A DNA stretch of 40,423 bases from Mansonella perstans (GCA_037074765.1 JBAMDO010000324.1:1-40423), one strand, 5' to 3'; counted from the first letter of the stretch, positions 13,301-24,070 are shown. The notes: generated by a model not told the origin, from the letters alone. Made by a program: numbers and translations.

Positions 13301-16300
13301 CAACAACTTTCTTAGATGATTCATTGTTTCACGATACTTTTTCTTTTATTTTTCAATTTTTAAAATCTTAAAAATAAAAAGGGCCATTTAGGATACATTT
13401 TTATAATTTAAAAACTTACCAAGTTTATTTTATTTGAGAGGGAGCAAGAAATTTAAAAGTATTAAATATGGAAAGGATGTATTTTATTAATCAAATGGAA
13501 GTATGACGTGCCATCTTATTAATACTAATTTTTGTTTTGTTACTTTGTTTACATTATTGCTTTTTACATTCAATTTAAATTATCGATGGATAAGCTTAAT
13601 GAACAAACACAAATGATAATGAATAAATATGTATGTTTAATAATTCTTTATAAAGTCATAAATTCGATATTATTTCCATTGAATAAATCCATTACTGTAC
13701 GTAGGTCAATTTGAATTTTATTAAAGTGCATTTCTGAAGTATTTGCTTTGTTCATTAGGAGAAAGGGATCGCTAAAAGTTAGTAATTGTAGAAATTTCCC
13801 GGGTTCCTTTTTCTTTTTTTTTTTTTTTTTTTTTTTATTTGAAATTGTTATTCTCTGTCCTTGAAATTCTTTGCGAAACAGTTTAAGATATGATTATGGA
13901 AAGGATTTTTTTGACATTGAAAAATTTTCTTTTACACACAATACACATATATATATACCTGTAGAGAAGAGAGATTTTGAAAAAAAAATGATTTATTGTT
14001 AAGGATATGTTGAGTATGTATTTCACTTGGAGTAAAATAATCTTACTTTTTTAATTCCTGACAGAGATAAATAATTTAGAAAGAATCAAGCTATTTTGAA
14101 TGGCAATAATTATTGTAAGGTGAATAAAGGAAGTTAAATTTAGTCGTTAAATGATCAGTGTAGAATTCTGTGAATAAAAAAGTAAAGTTGGGAATGATAA
14201 CTGAAATGAAAGTTTTCTGATATATTTTATTTATTTATTTTATTTTATGATATATTTTATTTCTGATATATTTTACTAAGATTTGAATGAATTTAAACTC
14301 AAGAGAAATTTGATAAATTATGTATACTGGAAGAAATATATTTTGAAGTACTGGTTACTATTTTTGCGCACAAATTTATTGTTATTGGTTAATTTATTTA
14401 AAACAATCGTGCTAGTTTCCATAACTATCAAAAAGTTTTAAGGGGAGGGTTCAAATTTCGTTTGTGAGCATTCCCGCTTAGAACCATTTATGAAAACTGG
14501 TTTCAAACTTCATTCATTCTTCTTTGTGATTGTTCAGAAAATTGATTGTTACTGTAGACGACGTAACTTGAATTGAACTCTTCTTGCTTATTTTGTCCCA
14601 ATTTCCCATTTTTCAGACGAGATAACCCAAAGCACAGTGCTTTAGTGTATAGTATATGTACTGGAAGAGTATTTGGGTAAATCAGTCATAGTAGTATTTG
14701 TGAATATGTAATGTTTTCAAATTTACATGCTACCTTATTAATTATTAATTTGATATTACTCAAGTCAAGCATGATTCATGTCTGTTTTCTAGTTTTATTT
14801 GTATAGGGTTGAGACTATTGCTGATGTTGTTTGTAAGATAAAAGGAGCTTTTTGATTTTAGCAGTAATTTCATTTATCATTTCTGAATTTGCGTATTTGT
14901 TGATTTCAATTTCAATTAGTTTAATATTTATTCTTATCTTTTATATCTTTAATTTTTATCTCATTTTTACTTGATATTACTTTTATCACCGCTCTTTGAC
15001 TTTTGATTATTTTCGTGGGAATTTTACCATCACTATCACATCTGCCGCTTCCTAGCGATCATCATTTCCGCTTCATTATTTACCATATGTTGAATAGGTA
15101 TTTGGCGATATGCAAATGTTTACCCACTGATTAAGAAAAACCAAATTGAGATTGAGCATTTTGAATGGAGCATTAATTTGAATATGAATGTTGTTATGAA
15201 CGTTTTTGAAATTGTAATCCATAGGGATCGTGTAAGTTTGGAACATAAATTTTCAGCAAAATGCCGAATTTTACTTCATTTATTTTATATTTCAGGTTCT
15301 GTCCAGACTGAACAAAAACCGGAAATGGTAGTGCATACGGCACATTCTGATTTGCGTAAGACTGATATTGAGACATTAAAAGATGAACTGCGTCGGAATA
15401 TGCCTTCTGCAAACATATCAAGTGCCACTTTTCAACAGGTATGTCTTTGCATATAAAGGATTGTTAATTTTAATGCTGATCTTTTGTGTCGATTTTTTTG
15501 CCTCATAGTTGAGACTTTTTCAATAAAAGACGGAATTGTTTATATGAAATTGTATTTTTCATTTAAATGCATTTTTTTACACATTTTAAGGCATATAAAA
15601 AGCTTTTTTTTGATTTTCAATGAAAAATGGAACATTTGCCAAAAGTAAGATCGTTCAGTAAAATATCTCAGTAGTTCACGATTATGTCGAAGCTGGTTAT
15701 TGTGCTCTCTACTTAATATTAATTATTGAAATAATTTCGCAGTTCAGAATTGTCTTTTTCATCGTGCATGTAGCATGTTGTTCAAAAAAAATAGGTATTT
15801 GATGGGACTTGAAATTAGCTAAAAAATTCCGCGTTCAATATATTTTTAATAGTTTTGCTATATCACTATCTATCTATTCAAGTTAAATATGTTGAATAAG
15901 ATTTTTCTCGTTCATTCAGGTCCTGGATGTTAATCGGTCGTTGACCTCATCATGTTCACCTCCTGGTCAATGCAGGATACCTCAATCAACTTTTGATAGC
16001 AAATTGCTTCCAGCTCCACCACCCTATACAACATCTTCACCGTTAAATGCTGCGACAGCAGCTGTTGCAGCTGGAAATCTTCCGGCAGCAATCGCTGCTG
16101 CGGCAGCTGCACAAACTACAAATCCATTTCTTTTTGCTGCTGCATTAGGATTACAACAACAACAGTCACAAAATTCAGCATCTACATTTCCATGGGTTAA
16201 TAATGTACAGTCGTTTACAGCGATGTTACCCTATCTTCAGCATTTGCAAGCTCAGATGCAACAACAAGCGCAAGCACAGGTAACATTTTTATGCCTGAAT

Positions 16301-16889
16301 AGGTCAATTGGTAGTGATCCATTTAGAGTTTGTCCTTCAAATTTTCACTGTGTAATTTTCATCATTGCTGTAATTTTAGATTGCATTGGTACAGCAGATA
16401 GCAGCACAACAAGCTGCAAATTTGCATCAACAATTCAAAACGGTCGCAGCAGCCGCGGCTGCTGCCCAAACTTCACTAATGTCGCAACAACAACCGGAAC
16501 AGCAACAACTTCAACAACAACCGCAACCACAGTCACATTGGTTATCACCTCCTCCATCTGTTCCTCCTCAGATTTCGGCAATAAGGCAAATAACAACCTG
16601 TCCGTCACCATTACTTGCAGAAGGTGACGAATCAACATCTTCAGTATTAGGGCTTACAGAATTGAATCCTGGATCTCATCCTGAACCACAACCACTCTCA
16701 CCTCCAACCTCATCCGGTTCATTGTTGTTCAACGATGAGAAACAGCAACAGCAACAATTGCAGCAGAGCCAATTTTTGTTCGATGAAGATCTAATGATCG
16801 ATACGTTGATGGAGGAACGAAAAGATTTATCGGAGAAAGAAAGTATCGCTGTTGCCGTTTTAGCTGGTATGGCTGCATGTCAACGATAG
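1137..16889 (+). CDS. TALE-like homeobox transcription factor, 3' part (5' end off window)
   Basis: Five exons join with matching phases: 1137-1241, 4293-4479, 15296-15438, 15920-16279 and 16380-16889, giving the last 434 residues. The first two carry most of a homeodomain. The loop DNLYP before EEKERLAKDM is the three-residue TALE insertion, and helix 3 reads VNRWFANRRRKQTKRR with the invariant W, F, N and R. Ala at position 50 and the Asp-Asn-x-Tyr-Pro loop resemble Iroquois/Mohawk proteins. The first ~11 homeodomain residues must lie upstream, outside the window. The tail holds an Ala-rich block (visible residues ~188-209), Gln-rich runs, Pro/Ser stretches and an acidic C-terminus (FDEDLMIDTLMEER), typical of a nuclear DNA-binding regulator. 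Introns are 3051, 10816, 481 and 100 nt. The homeodomain and Ala/Gln parts are each secure. Joining them across the 10.8-kb intron rests on a phase-1 donor (CTTA|GTTAGT) fitting a phase-1 acceptor (TTTCAG|GT). Further exons could be missed. Confidence 0.75.
2631..2659 (+). repeat. (AG)n microsatellite
   Basis: A pure AG run lies in the first homeobox intron. A second GA run is at 3004-3037, with TG/TATG repeats at 653-674 and 2171-2230. Confidence 0.9.
4293..4479 (+). CDS. Homeobox gene exon: recognition helix and basic tail
   Basis: The acceptor is TTTTTAG|GTG. The exon opens with the recognition helix (VNRWFANRRRKQTKRRKTE) and runs into a Ser/Pro-rich linker. The preferred donor is at 4480 (GTTAGT), leaving one base (A) of a split Ser codon. 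If the donor is skipped, the frame stops at TAG 4482-4484, so an intron-retained transcript would end one residue later. The same GTTAGT donor is used in the Nudix gene at 28637, which supports it. Confidence 0.85.
4465..4552 (+). repeat. 44-bp tandem duplication over a splice donor
   Basis: Bases 4465-4508 (starting CTAAATCACCACTTAGTTAG) recur at 4509-4552 (starting CTAAATCACCTCTTAGTTAA) with only a few mismatches. The unit covers the last coding bases of the homeobox exon, its GTTAGT donor and the following TAG. The second copy carries a weaker GTTAAT in the same place. Confidence 0.9.
6649..6680. repeat. Perfect 12-bp inverted repeat (hairpin)
   Basis: AAATATTTCAGC at 6649-6660 is followed by an 8-base loop and its exact reverse complement GCTGAAATATTT at 6669-6680. 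It lies in the 10.8-kb intron of the homeobox gene. No longer terminal repeats or ORF suggest a transposon. Chance in A/T-rich DNA is possible, although the GCTGAA/TTCAGC part is not simple sequence. Confidence 0.8.
8079..8131 (+). repeat. CT-rich microsatellite
   Basis: An imperfect CT/CTTT run. A complementary GA run follows at 8271-8288. The pair could fold together in RNA, although both are simple sequence. Confidence 0.85.
8500..8560 (+). repeat. (TAGG)n/(TAG)n/(ATG)n compound repeat
   Basis: About five TAGG units run into TAG and then GATGATGAT units, inside the long homeobox intron. Confidence 0.85.
8738..8812 (+). repeat. TA/TG/GTGTGGGT compound repeat
   Basis: The run goes from TA units to TG units and then GTGTGGG units. 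The G-runs give several GGG triplets on one strand. Confidence 0.88.
9541..9715 (+). repeat. GA tract and GAAAT/GAAT repeat cluster
   Basis: GA/GAAA units fill 9541-9591. GAAAT then GAAT units fill 9677-9715. A GATA run follows at 9833-9851 and a TC run at 10021-10045, just before the 18S fragment. Confidence 0.85.
10190..10386 (+). pseudogene. 18S rRNA 3'-region fragment (rDNA relic)
   Basis: The run contains conserved 18S landmarks in order. These are the GCACGC...AGCGTGC helix, GGGATCGGGAATTGCAATTA, CCCTTGAACGAGGAATTCCT, the TCAGCTCACGTTGATTACGT stretch, and the near-universal TTTGTACACACCGCCCGTCG followed by GCCCGGGA. Homology then stops abruptly, before the rest of helix 44 and the 3' end. 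The start is also broken: the usual GCACGCGCGCTACA reads GCACGCTACA, about four bases short. It is therefore a truncated, slightly diverged copy in the sense orientation of the host gene, not a functional rRNA gene. It is far richer in G+C than the surrounding intron. The sequence fits a nematode 18S, so an internal rDNA insertion is likelier than transfer. Confidence 0.93.
10888..11520 (+). repeat. Diverged direct duplication, ~480 bp apart
   Basis: A block at about 10888-11022 recurs at about 11368-11520. Shared landmarks in the same order are TATTCATT-C-CGA-AAAG, TTCATTAGCAAT-TTAATGATGAT, the CTATA-C-CAT-GCAAT segment, TTATCTTTAA-CTAA and CAGAAACTT. The copies differ by many substitutions and small indels, so the duplication is old. 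No coding frame is shared. Confidence 0.75.
15296..15438 (+). CDS. Homeobox gene exon: charged linker
   Basis: The acceptor is TATTTCAG|GT and the donor is CAACAG|GTATGT. The exon completes a split Ser codon and encodes a polar stretch including DLRKTDIETLKDELRRN and ISSATFQQ. It ends in phase 0 and is followed by VLDVNRSL in the next exon. The spacing of hydrophobic residues suggests a short helical domain. I do not recognise a defined family. Confidence 0.8.
15920..16889 (+). CDS. Homeobox gene last two exons: Ala/Gln-rich tail
   Basis: Exons 15920-16279 and 16380-16889 are separated by a 100-nt intron (CAG|GTAACA ... TTTTAG|ATT). Both keep phase 0. They encode an Ala-rich block, repeated Gln runs, a Pro/Ser-rich part (SPPPSVPPQ, LSPPTSSGS) and the C-terminus SIAVAVLAGMAACQR before TAG at 16887-16889. 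Such tails are common in developmental transcription factors and evolve fast. CAA/CAG and GCA/GCT codons alternate, so the runs are not pure trinucleotide expansions. Confidence 0.88.
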
Positions 16890-17242
16890 ATAAACGGAAT
16901 TATCTCTTGCATCAAGTTTCTTGTTATCTTTTTAAAAAGTATACATTACTCTTAGTATGGTTCCAATATTCATGAATGATTTTAACACATCGACGTATTG
17001 AAAAATTTTATGACTCGCATGTCTAATACATTTGTTATTGTGAGTAAATTTTAAAATTTTAATTTTTCCATTATTACACTGTTTGAATTTAGCCATATTG
17101 AAATAGCGACTATTTTGTATAGTTTTTTTTTTCTCACCATAAAAAGTATTTTTTTACTATATTCGGTCATCAATGCTAAAATTGAAATACAGTATGCCGT
17201 CTACATTAGCTTGTATATATAAAATAATACAAAAATACTATG

Positions 17243-17248
17243 AATAAA
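17243..17248 (+). terminator. Candidate polyadenylation signal, homeobox gene
   Basis: An AATAAA lies about 350 bases after the homeobox stop codon, within A/T-rich 3' sequence. It is the first canonical hexamer I noticed downstream. Such hexamers occur often by chance at this base composition. Confidence 0.4.
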
Positions 17249-19389
17249 AATGAAATGACAAAGATATGATAGTATGGTAATGTATGTTTTATCTTTTATA
17301 AAAAAATATTTACAAAACTTTTGTTTAGTGGCTAATATTAGCATTTTCAGTTTATTTGTTGTGGCTAATTGATCTTTAATATCGAAAAACGGTTTTGTTG
17401 TATTTTTACATATATTTTTCTAATGATTTCTTATTTCTCATAATTCCCTTTTTGCTTACTCTTTCCTCATTTTTTTTTTTTTTTTTTGTTTTTTTTTTGG
17501 TTTGTAGCATTAATTGAATGCTCGAAAGAAAACAAAAAAAAAAAAAAAAAAGTGAAGTGCAAATGGTAGTGGTCATACCACCATTACATATTGTGTATAT
17601 TGGCTGTTTTATATTGGTTTCGGGTTTTCTAGTTTTTTTTTATTGACTTCATATGATTCATATATATTTTGTTGTATTCACATCTAAGCTTGCCTATTTT
17701 AAGTAGTAATCAGTAAGATAGATAAAAATGGAAGGAAAGAGAGGGAGAAATCGGAAATTTTATTTAGAAATACTTATATCATTAATGGATTTGTTAATTT
17801 TACGAATATTCATTTCGCGATATGGATATATCTAGGTCTCCATAGTATAGTCAATAATTAAGCAAAAAAAAATTTAAATTGTAACTTTTTATTAATGAAA
17901 TGAATTTTTTTCTTGCTTCAAATTCTTTTGTTAGAAATGAACAGGGGACAGGAAGAAACAGGAATTGTTTTTGTTCATTGTATGATGTTTTTTTTGGTTT
18001 TTTCCTTTTCAACTTTTGAATATAAAAAGAAAAAAATTTGTGAATTTGTTATGCTGATATTGATGATGGTAGTTTTTCTCATGTGAGATTCTGTTCTTTT
18101 AAATTTGTTGTATTTTAATACGGTGTTCTAAAATTCTACTTTTTTTATCCAATTTCTCCTTTTTTGAAAAAATTTCAATTGTTCGCTTTTCTTTTTCCTT
18201 TTTTTTTTAAAATGTGAAATATAAATTTTACAAGTACACTTCACATTTGTTGTGTACATATGTATGCATGCAATATAAAAATATGCGCGAAGCGAATGAT
18301 AGGAAAAGTAATTTTGGTTTGTTATAAAAGTTTGAATGTCTATACTTTTGAGAAAATTCACGTGTTTTACGTACAAATAATACGTGGTACTGTGACTGGA
18401 GGTGTAAATGGTGGAAAGGATGAATGGATAGGTGAATTTTAATTTGTGATAAAAGATTTTTTGTCATAAATTTTTTTTCAATCTTTAGGACATATTTTCA
18501 TTTTTGTCGATCAAATTTGTGTATGATCATAAATTCAAAATTTTTAAGTGAATGATCCTACTTGTCAGTCCTAAGTTTTCATTACTTATACCTGTTTTAT
18601 TTGATTTCACTTAAAGTGATAAAAGCTTATTTGGTTTTGTTGTACAATTATGTGATAGGTAAAGATTTGTTGGTGGAGGAATTGATATTGCTAAGAATTG
18701 ATAAGAATAAAGATAAGGGAAAAGATAGATCTTAAATGAAAAAATAACCGGATGTCTAGTGTTACTATGCAGTCTGCAATGTGATTATCAAGATGGTGTA
18801 ATTGTATCCAAAATGATGTAGGGGTTAGGTGTCATATGGTAACTTTCATGGGTCAGTGATATTAATTATGGAACTTGCTTTTTCGAAAGAGTTTGGAGTC
18901 GATATCAATAGCACCCGGGCGATCTTGTCAGTTCCCTAATAAATGCATTTTGGGGTTCAGTAAGAAAAGGCATGCATGACGGTTTTGCAATTCGAGCTTA
19001 TGAAGTGTCGTAGTACGAATAATGTCTACGAATTCCGTAAGACTGGGTTATCAATATTTAACATAATTCCTGATTAGTTCAGTTGTCGTAGATACATTCT
19101 ATAAAGTGAATGAATAAATTAAAAGTAATAATTGAGGAGTTGGTTAATTAGTGGTATTTAATTGATATGAAATAAAGGATCAAATAATGGATGTTAATTA
19201 CTGAATTGATAGTGGGAGAGATATTTTCATAGTGGAAATTTTTAAAATGATTGTTGTTAGTAAAAGGATTTTTTTTAATAAAGAAACGAGAAAACCGAAT
19301 TAATGTAGGCTATTATATAAATATGGTTAAGTTACGTTTGTCAACTTAATGAACGGAAGTGATAGCAAATTTTTTCTGTTACATTCTAT

Positions 19390-19391
19390 AG
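19390..19391 (+). promoter_or_regulatory. Candidate leader splice acceptor for BLOC1S3
   Basis: TTTTTTCTGTTACATTCTATAG ends 11 bases before the ATG at 19403 and looks like a nematode splice acceptor. No upstream 5' exon is evident, so it may receive a spliced leader. This would favour 19403 over the in-frame ATG at 19349, which lies upstream of the acceptor. Confidence 0.45.
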
Positions 19392-19402
19392 AGAATTATT
19401 GT

Positions 19403-22400
19403 ATGGCAACAGTAGTACCAGGTGAAGCACCGGAAACAGATGATGATAGTGATGATAACGATAATGAACATATCAGATCGAAAGAAGTGAATAATACTGG
19501 TGAAAATGATGAAAAACTAAGGTTTAGCATTATTATTTTGTTTAAAAAAGAAGAATAAAGAAAGAAAGAAAGGCGAAGATTAAAATTTCATCGTAATAAT
19601 TTTCATCTTACAGTTTTTTTTAATCATCACAGAAAAAAGAAATTGATGTTTAATTGTTAAAATTAATTATCAATTGGCAAACATATCCATTTTCATTATT
19701 ATTTAACCTCTCAGCTTATACATGTTACTCTCTATCGGATTAACTATAGATACTATCAAATTACTCAGATAAAAGAGACACTTTTTTTAAAATTTTTCCA
19801 TTTCCAAAACATTTCAATGTTGTAGATTTAATTTCTTTTAAATTTTTGCAGAAATTGGAATTTTAATGAAGTTCAGCAACGAACACCGTATTTACATGTT
19901 GATGAAAAATTGGAAGAACGTTGGCGAACACTAGGTTACGATACAGCAAGACTTGCTGAACATCAAGCATTTACGCAACGTAAACAGTTTGAAAATTTGA
20001 AGCAAAATTTATTCAATACGCAACATGCAATACAGGTATAGCATTTTAATTTAGTTGATGGATAATTTATTAGAATTTTAATTACCATTTGATGCAATGT
20101 TCTTTCGGAATGATATCAATCGTTTCCGGAAATCTATAAATTGTTGTTGGAAATGACACACTAAGTTAGAAATATATTTATTGAGGATTGACATTAAACC
20201 AGAATACATGTTTTTTCCTAATTAATATAAGTAATATCTAATGATGAGACATTTATGAAGCTTTTTCTTACTGTGCTGATCAAGTTTTTAGGAGAGAAAG
20301 GGAGATAGAATTATGAAAAAATTATGAAAAATTATTTTTTACTATTTCGAAAAATTGATCTGAATTGATATGCATTATCATTATCATACTATCTTATCCT
20401 GTGAACATTTTATTCTTGGTAAAAAGTCACTGGAAAAAAAAATTCACTCTTCCATTATCTTAGGAAAATTCGTTATGTTTGGACGGAATTTTTCTTTTTT
20501 ATTTTTGCTTTTTGTATTTCTTGCAAATTAAACTTCATTGGTGGGATTTTTTCATCATTATCGAAATTTTTCTTTTGAACACATCATATACATTTTATTC
20601 CCTAAAAATACAAAAGATCCTTTAATAGTAAATTACCTTATCCGTCCCTCGATTCTATATGTTGCTATTTTTGCATTTTCATTCACTGAAATGATTTAAA
20701 TATAAGTTTAGCATTCCCAGTTGATCATTTTATTTGCATAGCGAAATTCATTGTGGGAAACTTTTTGGTTTTGCGTAGAAAAAAATGTTCGATGTGATAT
20801 GAGGCATAGTATAATGCATTTGAATATTAGATGAAATATGAAGTGATAACATATCTCCATATTTCATGTCTAATTATAACTACTTCATATTAATTGCAGT
20901 TTGAGATTATGTTATTGAAATTTTTCATTCTTTATAAGTAATTGTGAATTTTTCGTTCCATAGAGATAAATTTTTTATTTTTTTTGAGATAAACTTTTAT
21001 TTTTTGGATAAATTACTTTCAACATTTCTTTCTTGGAATAGAAATTATTCAATTTCTTTCGCTATTCTTTTTCTTAAAAAGGGAGCAGAAAGAAAGAACC
21101 ATATATCATTATCATTCCAAATTACGTTTCATCTTTAATCATGGAAATGAAATTTTGTTTTTTTTTTTTTTGTTACTGCATTTGGATTTTATTGAATTTG
21201 AATTGTTTCATTTTTCATTGAATGTGAGAAATCCCTTGCATTTACAGTTCATAGCCAGGTAATTATATTTTCTCGAAATAAAATGCAGCTTTATCCAGTA
21301 TACATTGTGCACATTAGTTAGTAACATAAATGATTGAATTTTATGGTGTTGAAATTTGATGGATAGTACGACATCTTGTGAAAAAAAAAAAGTGCAGAAG
21401 TAGATGAAAATACTTGTATACATAAATGATTGAAAACGAAACAGATGATGTAAGGCAATTACTCATAAAAAGATTTTTTTTCTTATTCCGTTTCTTTTTA
21501 AATTATTTGTTTTGTGTAATTCTGATCGATTTGACTTCTGACATTGTTACACAACTGAAGAAATTATCAATTCATCGAACTTATAAATAATGTGTAATAT
21601 GTCTGCGTAGTATGTCTCAACATGTAAATGTACTTTAAGAAAAAAAAAGTAGATTTAAAAAAAAAAAATATTTTTAAGAGAAATAATGATTAGAATAATT
21701 CATTGCATTCATTCACTCATCGGTTTATATGTATCCGTGTTTATTTGTTTTTATTTTTACGCATTTTTATTTTTTAATTTTCATTTTTGTTTTTCTTATA
21801 TTACTTTTTTTCTTTTGTTGTAATTATGGGTAAATCGAAATGGCTTGAAAAAAGAATAATTAGTTGTTAATTAAAATAGATTTTTTTAAATTTGCCCAAT
21901 TCTCTTCATAAGAAAGTAGTTTTATCAATTTTATCACAAGAAAGTAGTTCGAATGAAATTTTTGTGAAAATTAGATTTGGCTATTATCAAATGGAACCAT
22001 TTATTACTTTTTCAAAAACTGCAATTATACATTTCGAAAATTCCAATTATAACTTTTTCAAAAACTCCAATAATATTCGAAGCAAGAATTATCTTGATTA
22101 GTACGCACAATAAGATGTGCTGTCTTTCCACTCCCTCAAAATGTACTTCATCTTTCTTTTTTCTGAACTTTTAACCTGTATCGAATCATCTTATCAGAAT
22201 GAATGTTCAAGGCCAAGCATAAGGTAAGTATTATTTGATTTCGGCTAATCTCTTTTATCGTATCGGAGGAAACAAATCTTCTACACAAACACTGAATCAT
22301 TTCTCATCTTTTCATCAATCTTATTCTTTATAAGATTATTATCACTAGTGATTCCTTCAATCATCTCTTCTTTTCTCATACTTTCAAAACAATATTTACA

Positions 22401-23965
22401 CTTCAGTAAATTTTTGCTTCTCTCTTTCATTCTCACTTTTTATTGATTACTGAGTTTTTCCATTTATCCTTTTTCTACGCTTCAGATTTATCGAGAACTT
22501 TTTTTTCCATTTTCAGATAATTTTTTTTTATTTTTCATTATTTTATTTCGTCTTTCTCTTTTTTTCTTGCCTTTCTATGAAAATATATTTATCGAAAGAA
22601 GCTGTATTTAAAATATTTAAAAAAAGAAACACTTTTTCATCATTTTCCATTTTAAATAGAAAGAATTCCCAACGAGAAACTGTTTCCATCTCTTTTTTTT
22701 CATCTCTGATATATCATCATATTGCTTGTCATTCTTTTTCAGTGAGTTTTCGCGGGACTTAGTACAGCTTTATGCAATTCTTTTTCGTCGAAATTTCGCA
22801 AAAATTCGAAACATGTTTGCAAATTCCGTTTTTTCCGAGTTATTCAAGTTCAGTCTTGTTGTATTCCATCTTTGTCGATTGATACTGCTGAAAATTCGTT
22901 GGTGTATGTTATATTTTTAGTTACTTTAGCATTTAGAGTTTCGTTTTTTTTTTTTTTTTTTTCAGAGAAATAAATGAAGCAGAAATGGAATGGAAATTTT
23001 TGAATTTTTGAAGTAGGAACCTAAAAGTAACAAGTAACATTTTGAAATGTAAATATATTGATCACCATTCTCTGTGCCTTCTTCACATTGTCGTTTGTAG
23101 TTATTGAAATGTTCAATTTTCTTCCAGGATATTTTTTGCTTAACTTCCATCTTTTTCTCTGATGACTAGAGAGGAATTGATGTATTTGCTATGACTCTTT
23201 TGTTTTTATTAAAATGTTTCGATTTTTTTGCTCCAAAAATTATTAATTTATTTAATCACTTCATCTTATCACTTCACTTTTATCATTTCACTTTATCACT
23301 TTATTTTTTGCTACAGACAAATCTTATATAAATGACTACTTAATTAATGCTCTTTCAATTATTCATTACTTTATCAGTTTTTCATCAATTATTCTAATTT
23401 ATCTTTTGCTTTCAACAGATACTTTTGACTTGTAAAATGATTGCTTAATTAAATGCTATGTTCAATTATCCTTTATTTATCAAATATCCTTTAACATCTA
23501 TCTTTTTGTTCAATTGCGGTAATCTTCATTACCGACAAATAATAACTACCTTGTTAGTGATTACTTAATTAAAGCCCCTCGCTCATTTATTCTTCATTTT
23601 TCAGTTATCTTTCTTACATAATGATAGAAGTATGTGAAAAAGATAGTGTGGAAGAGTAATTTTTTTTTTTGGAAAATTAGCTTTTTCAGAAAGTTATCAC
23701 AGATCATTATTTTTTGTTGCAAGCTTGTTTATGATGTTTCCTAAAAAATTTTTTAAGATTGAAAGTAATTTTGTTTCTATTAGCAGTCAAAAAACGAACA
23801 AAGAAAGATTCCTTTTTTCAGGTTATTTCTTCAACATTTCGTCAAGTCGCCGGAAATTTGGAACGTGTTGAGCGGAATTTATCGTTGTTACAAGATGGTG
23901 CCAAATTAATGCCTGATTTTTCAACCTTTTCAATTAATAGCAATTGTTCTTCTTCTAAAAAATGA
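19403..23965 (+). CDS. BLOC1S3: BLOC-1 subunit 3 homologue (BLOC1S3-like)
   Basis: Three exons (19403-19521, 19852-20035, 23822-23965) join in phases 2 and 0 to give 148 residues. BLOC1S3 is a coiled-coil subunit of BLOC-1, a cytosolic complex that sorts cargo from endosomes to lysosome-related organelles. In humans its loss causes a form of Hermansky-Pudlak syndrome. The match is by recall: near the N-terminus VVPGEAPETDDDSDDND resembles the VVPGEA-ETDS motif of vertebrate BLOC1S3. Near the end NLERVERNLSLLQ and KLMPDF match its C-terminal helix and LLPD motif. Between them is a long polar helix (about residues 55-130) and no membrane segment or signal peptide. The start at 19403 puts the conserved motif right after the Met. 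Introns are 330 and 3786 nt. Human BLOC1S3 is about 200 residues, so this one is compact. Sequence identity is low outside the two end motifs. Confidence 0.82.
22198..22223 (+). other. Candidate 26-nt cassette exon in BLOC1S3 intron 2
   Basis: A short segment, AATGAATGTTCAAGGCCAAG plus six bases, is flanked by a good acceptor (CTTATCAG) and a perfect donor (GTAAGT). Its 26 nt would shift the BLOC1S3 frame and lead to an early stop in the last exon. It would act as a poison exon if used. Chance pairing of splice motifs is quite possible. Confidence 0.25.
23300..23625 (+). repeat. Three diverged ~105-120 bp tandem repeats in BLOC1S3 intron 2
   Basis: Three units share the order TTTTTGCT/TTCAA, ACAAAT or ACAGAT, TGA-T-CTTAATTAA-GC, TCAATTAT or TCATTTAT, and ATTA-TTTATCA. 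The CTTAATTAA cores lie near 23339, 23444 and 23565. The units have drifted and carry no coding frame. Confidence 0.65.
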
Positions 23966-24064
23966 ATATGATATTTTCTGTACAGCAATGATACCATTTA
24001 GCTATTTTTGTTTCTTTGAATTAATTTCAGACGTTAAATTCCTTAGAAATTTCGCAGCGATATA

Positions 24065-24070
24065 AATAAA
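24065..24070 (+). terminator. Candidate polyadenylation signal, BLOC1S3
   Basis: An AATAAA lies 100 bases after the stop codon of the BLOC1S3-like gene, a normal distance for a nematode 3' UTR. Further AATAAA-like hexamers follow near 24.34 kb. Confidence 0.45.

Larger units (their letters stand above)
4480..15295 (+). other. Long intron of homeobox gene (10.8 kb)
   Basis: Apart from the 18S rRNA fragment, a hairpin near 6.65 kb and a diverged duplication at 10.9-11.5 kb, this stretch is A/T-rich DNA. It contains poly-T/poly-A runs and microsatellites: a TTA run near 5.6 kb, CT/GA tracts at 8.08-8.29 kb, TAGG at 8.5 kb, TG at 8.74-8.81 kb and GA at 9.54-9.59 kb. Open frames here are short, low-complexity, and lack family motifs. 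I see no nested gene. Confidence 0.65.
16890..19391. other. 3' UTR and intergenic DNA between homeobox gene and BLOC1S3
   Basis: This stretch holds the homeobox 3' UTR and poly-T/poly-A runs. A higher-G+C patch near 18.72-19.05 kb is described separately. No exon with a recognisable family was found on either strand. The short open frames around 18.1-18.5 kb are A/T-driven. Confidence 0.6.

Noticed and set aside
15930..16638. Other-frame and minus-strand open frames over the Ala/Gln exons
   Set aside because: These are shadows of the GCN/CAR-rich coding exons of the homeobox gene.
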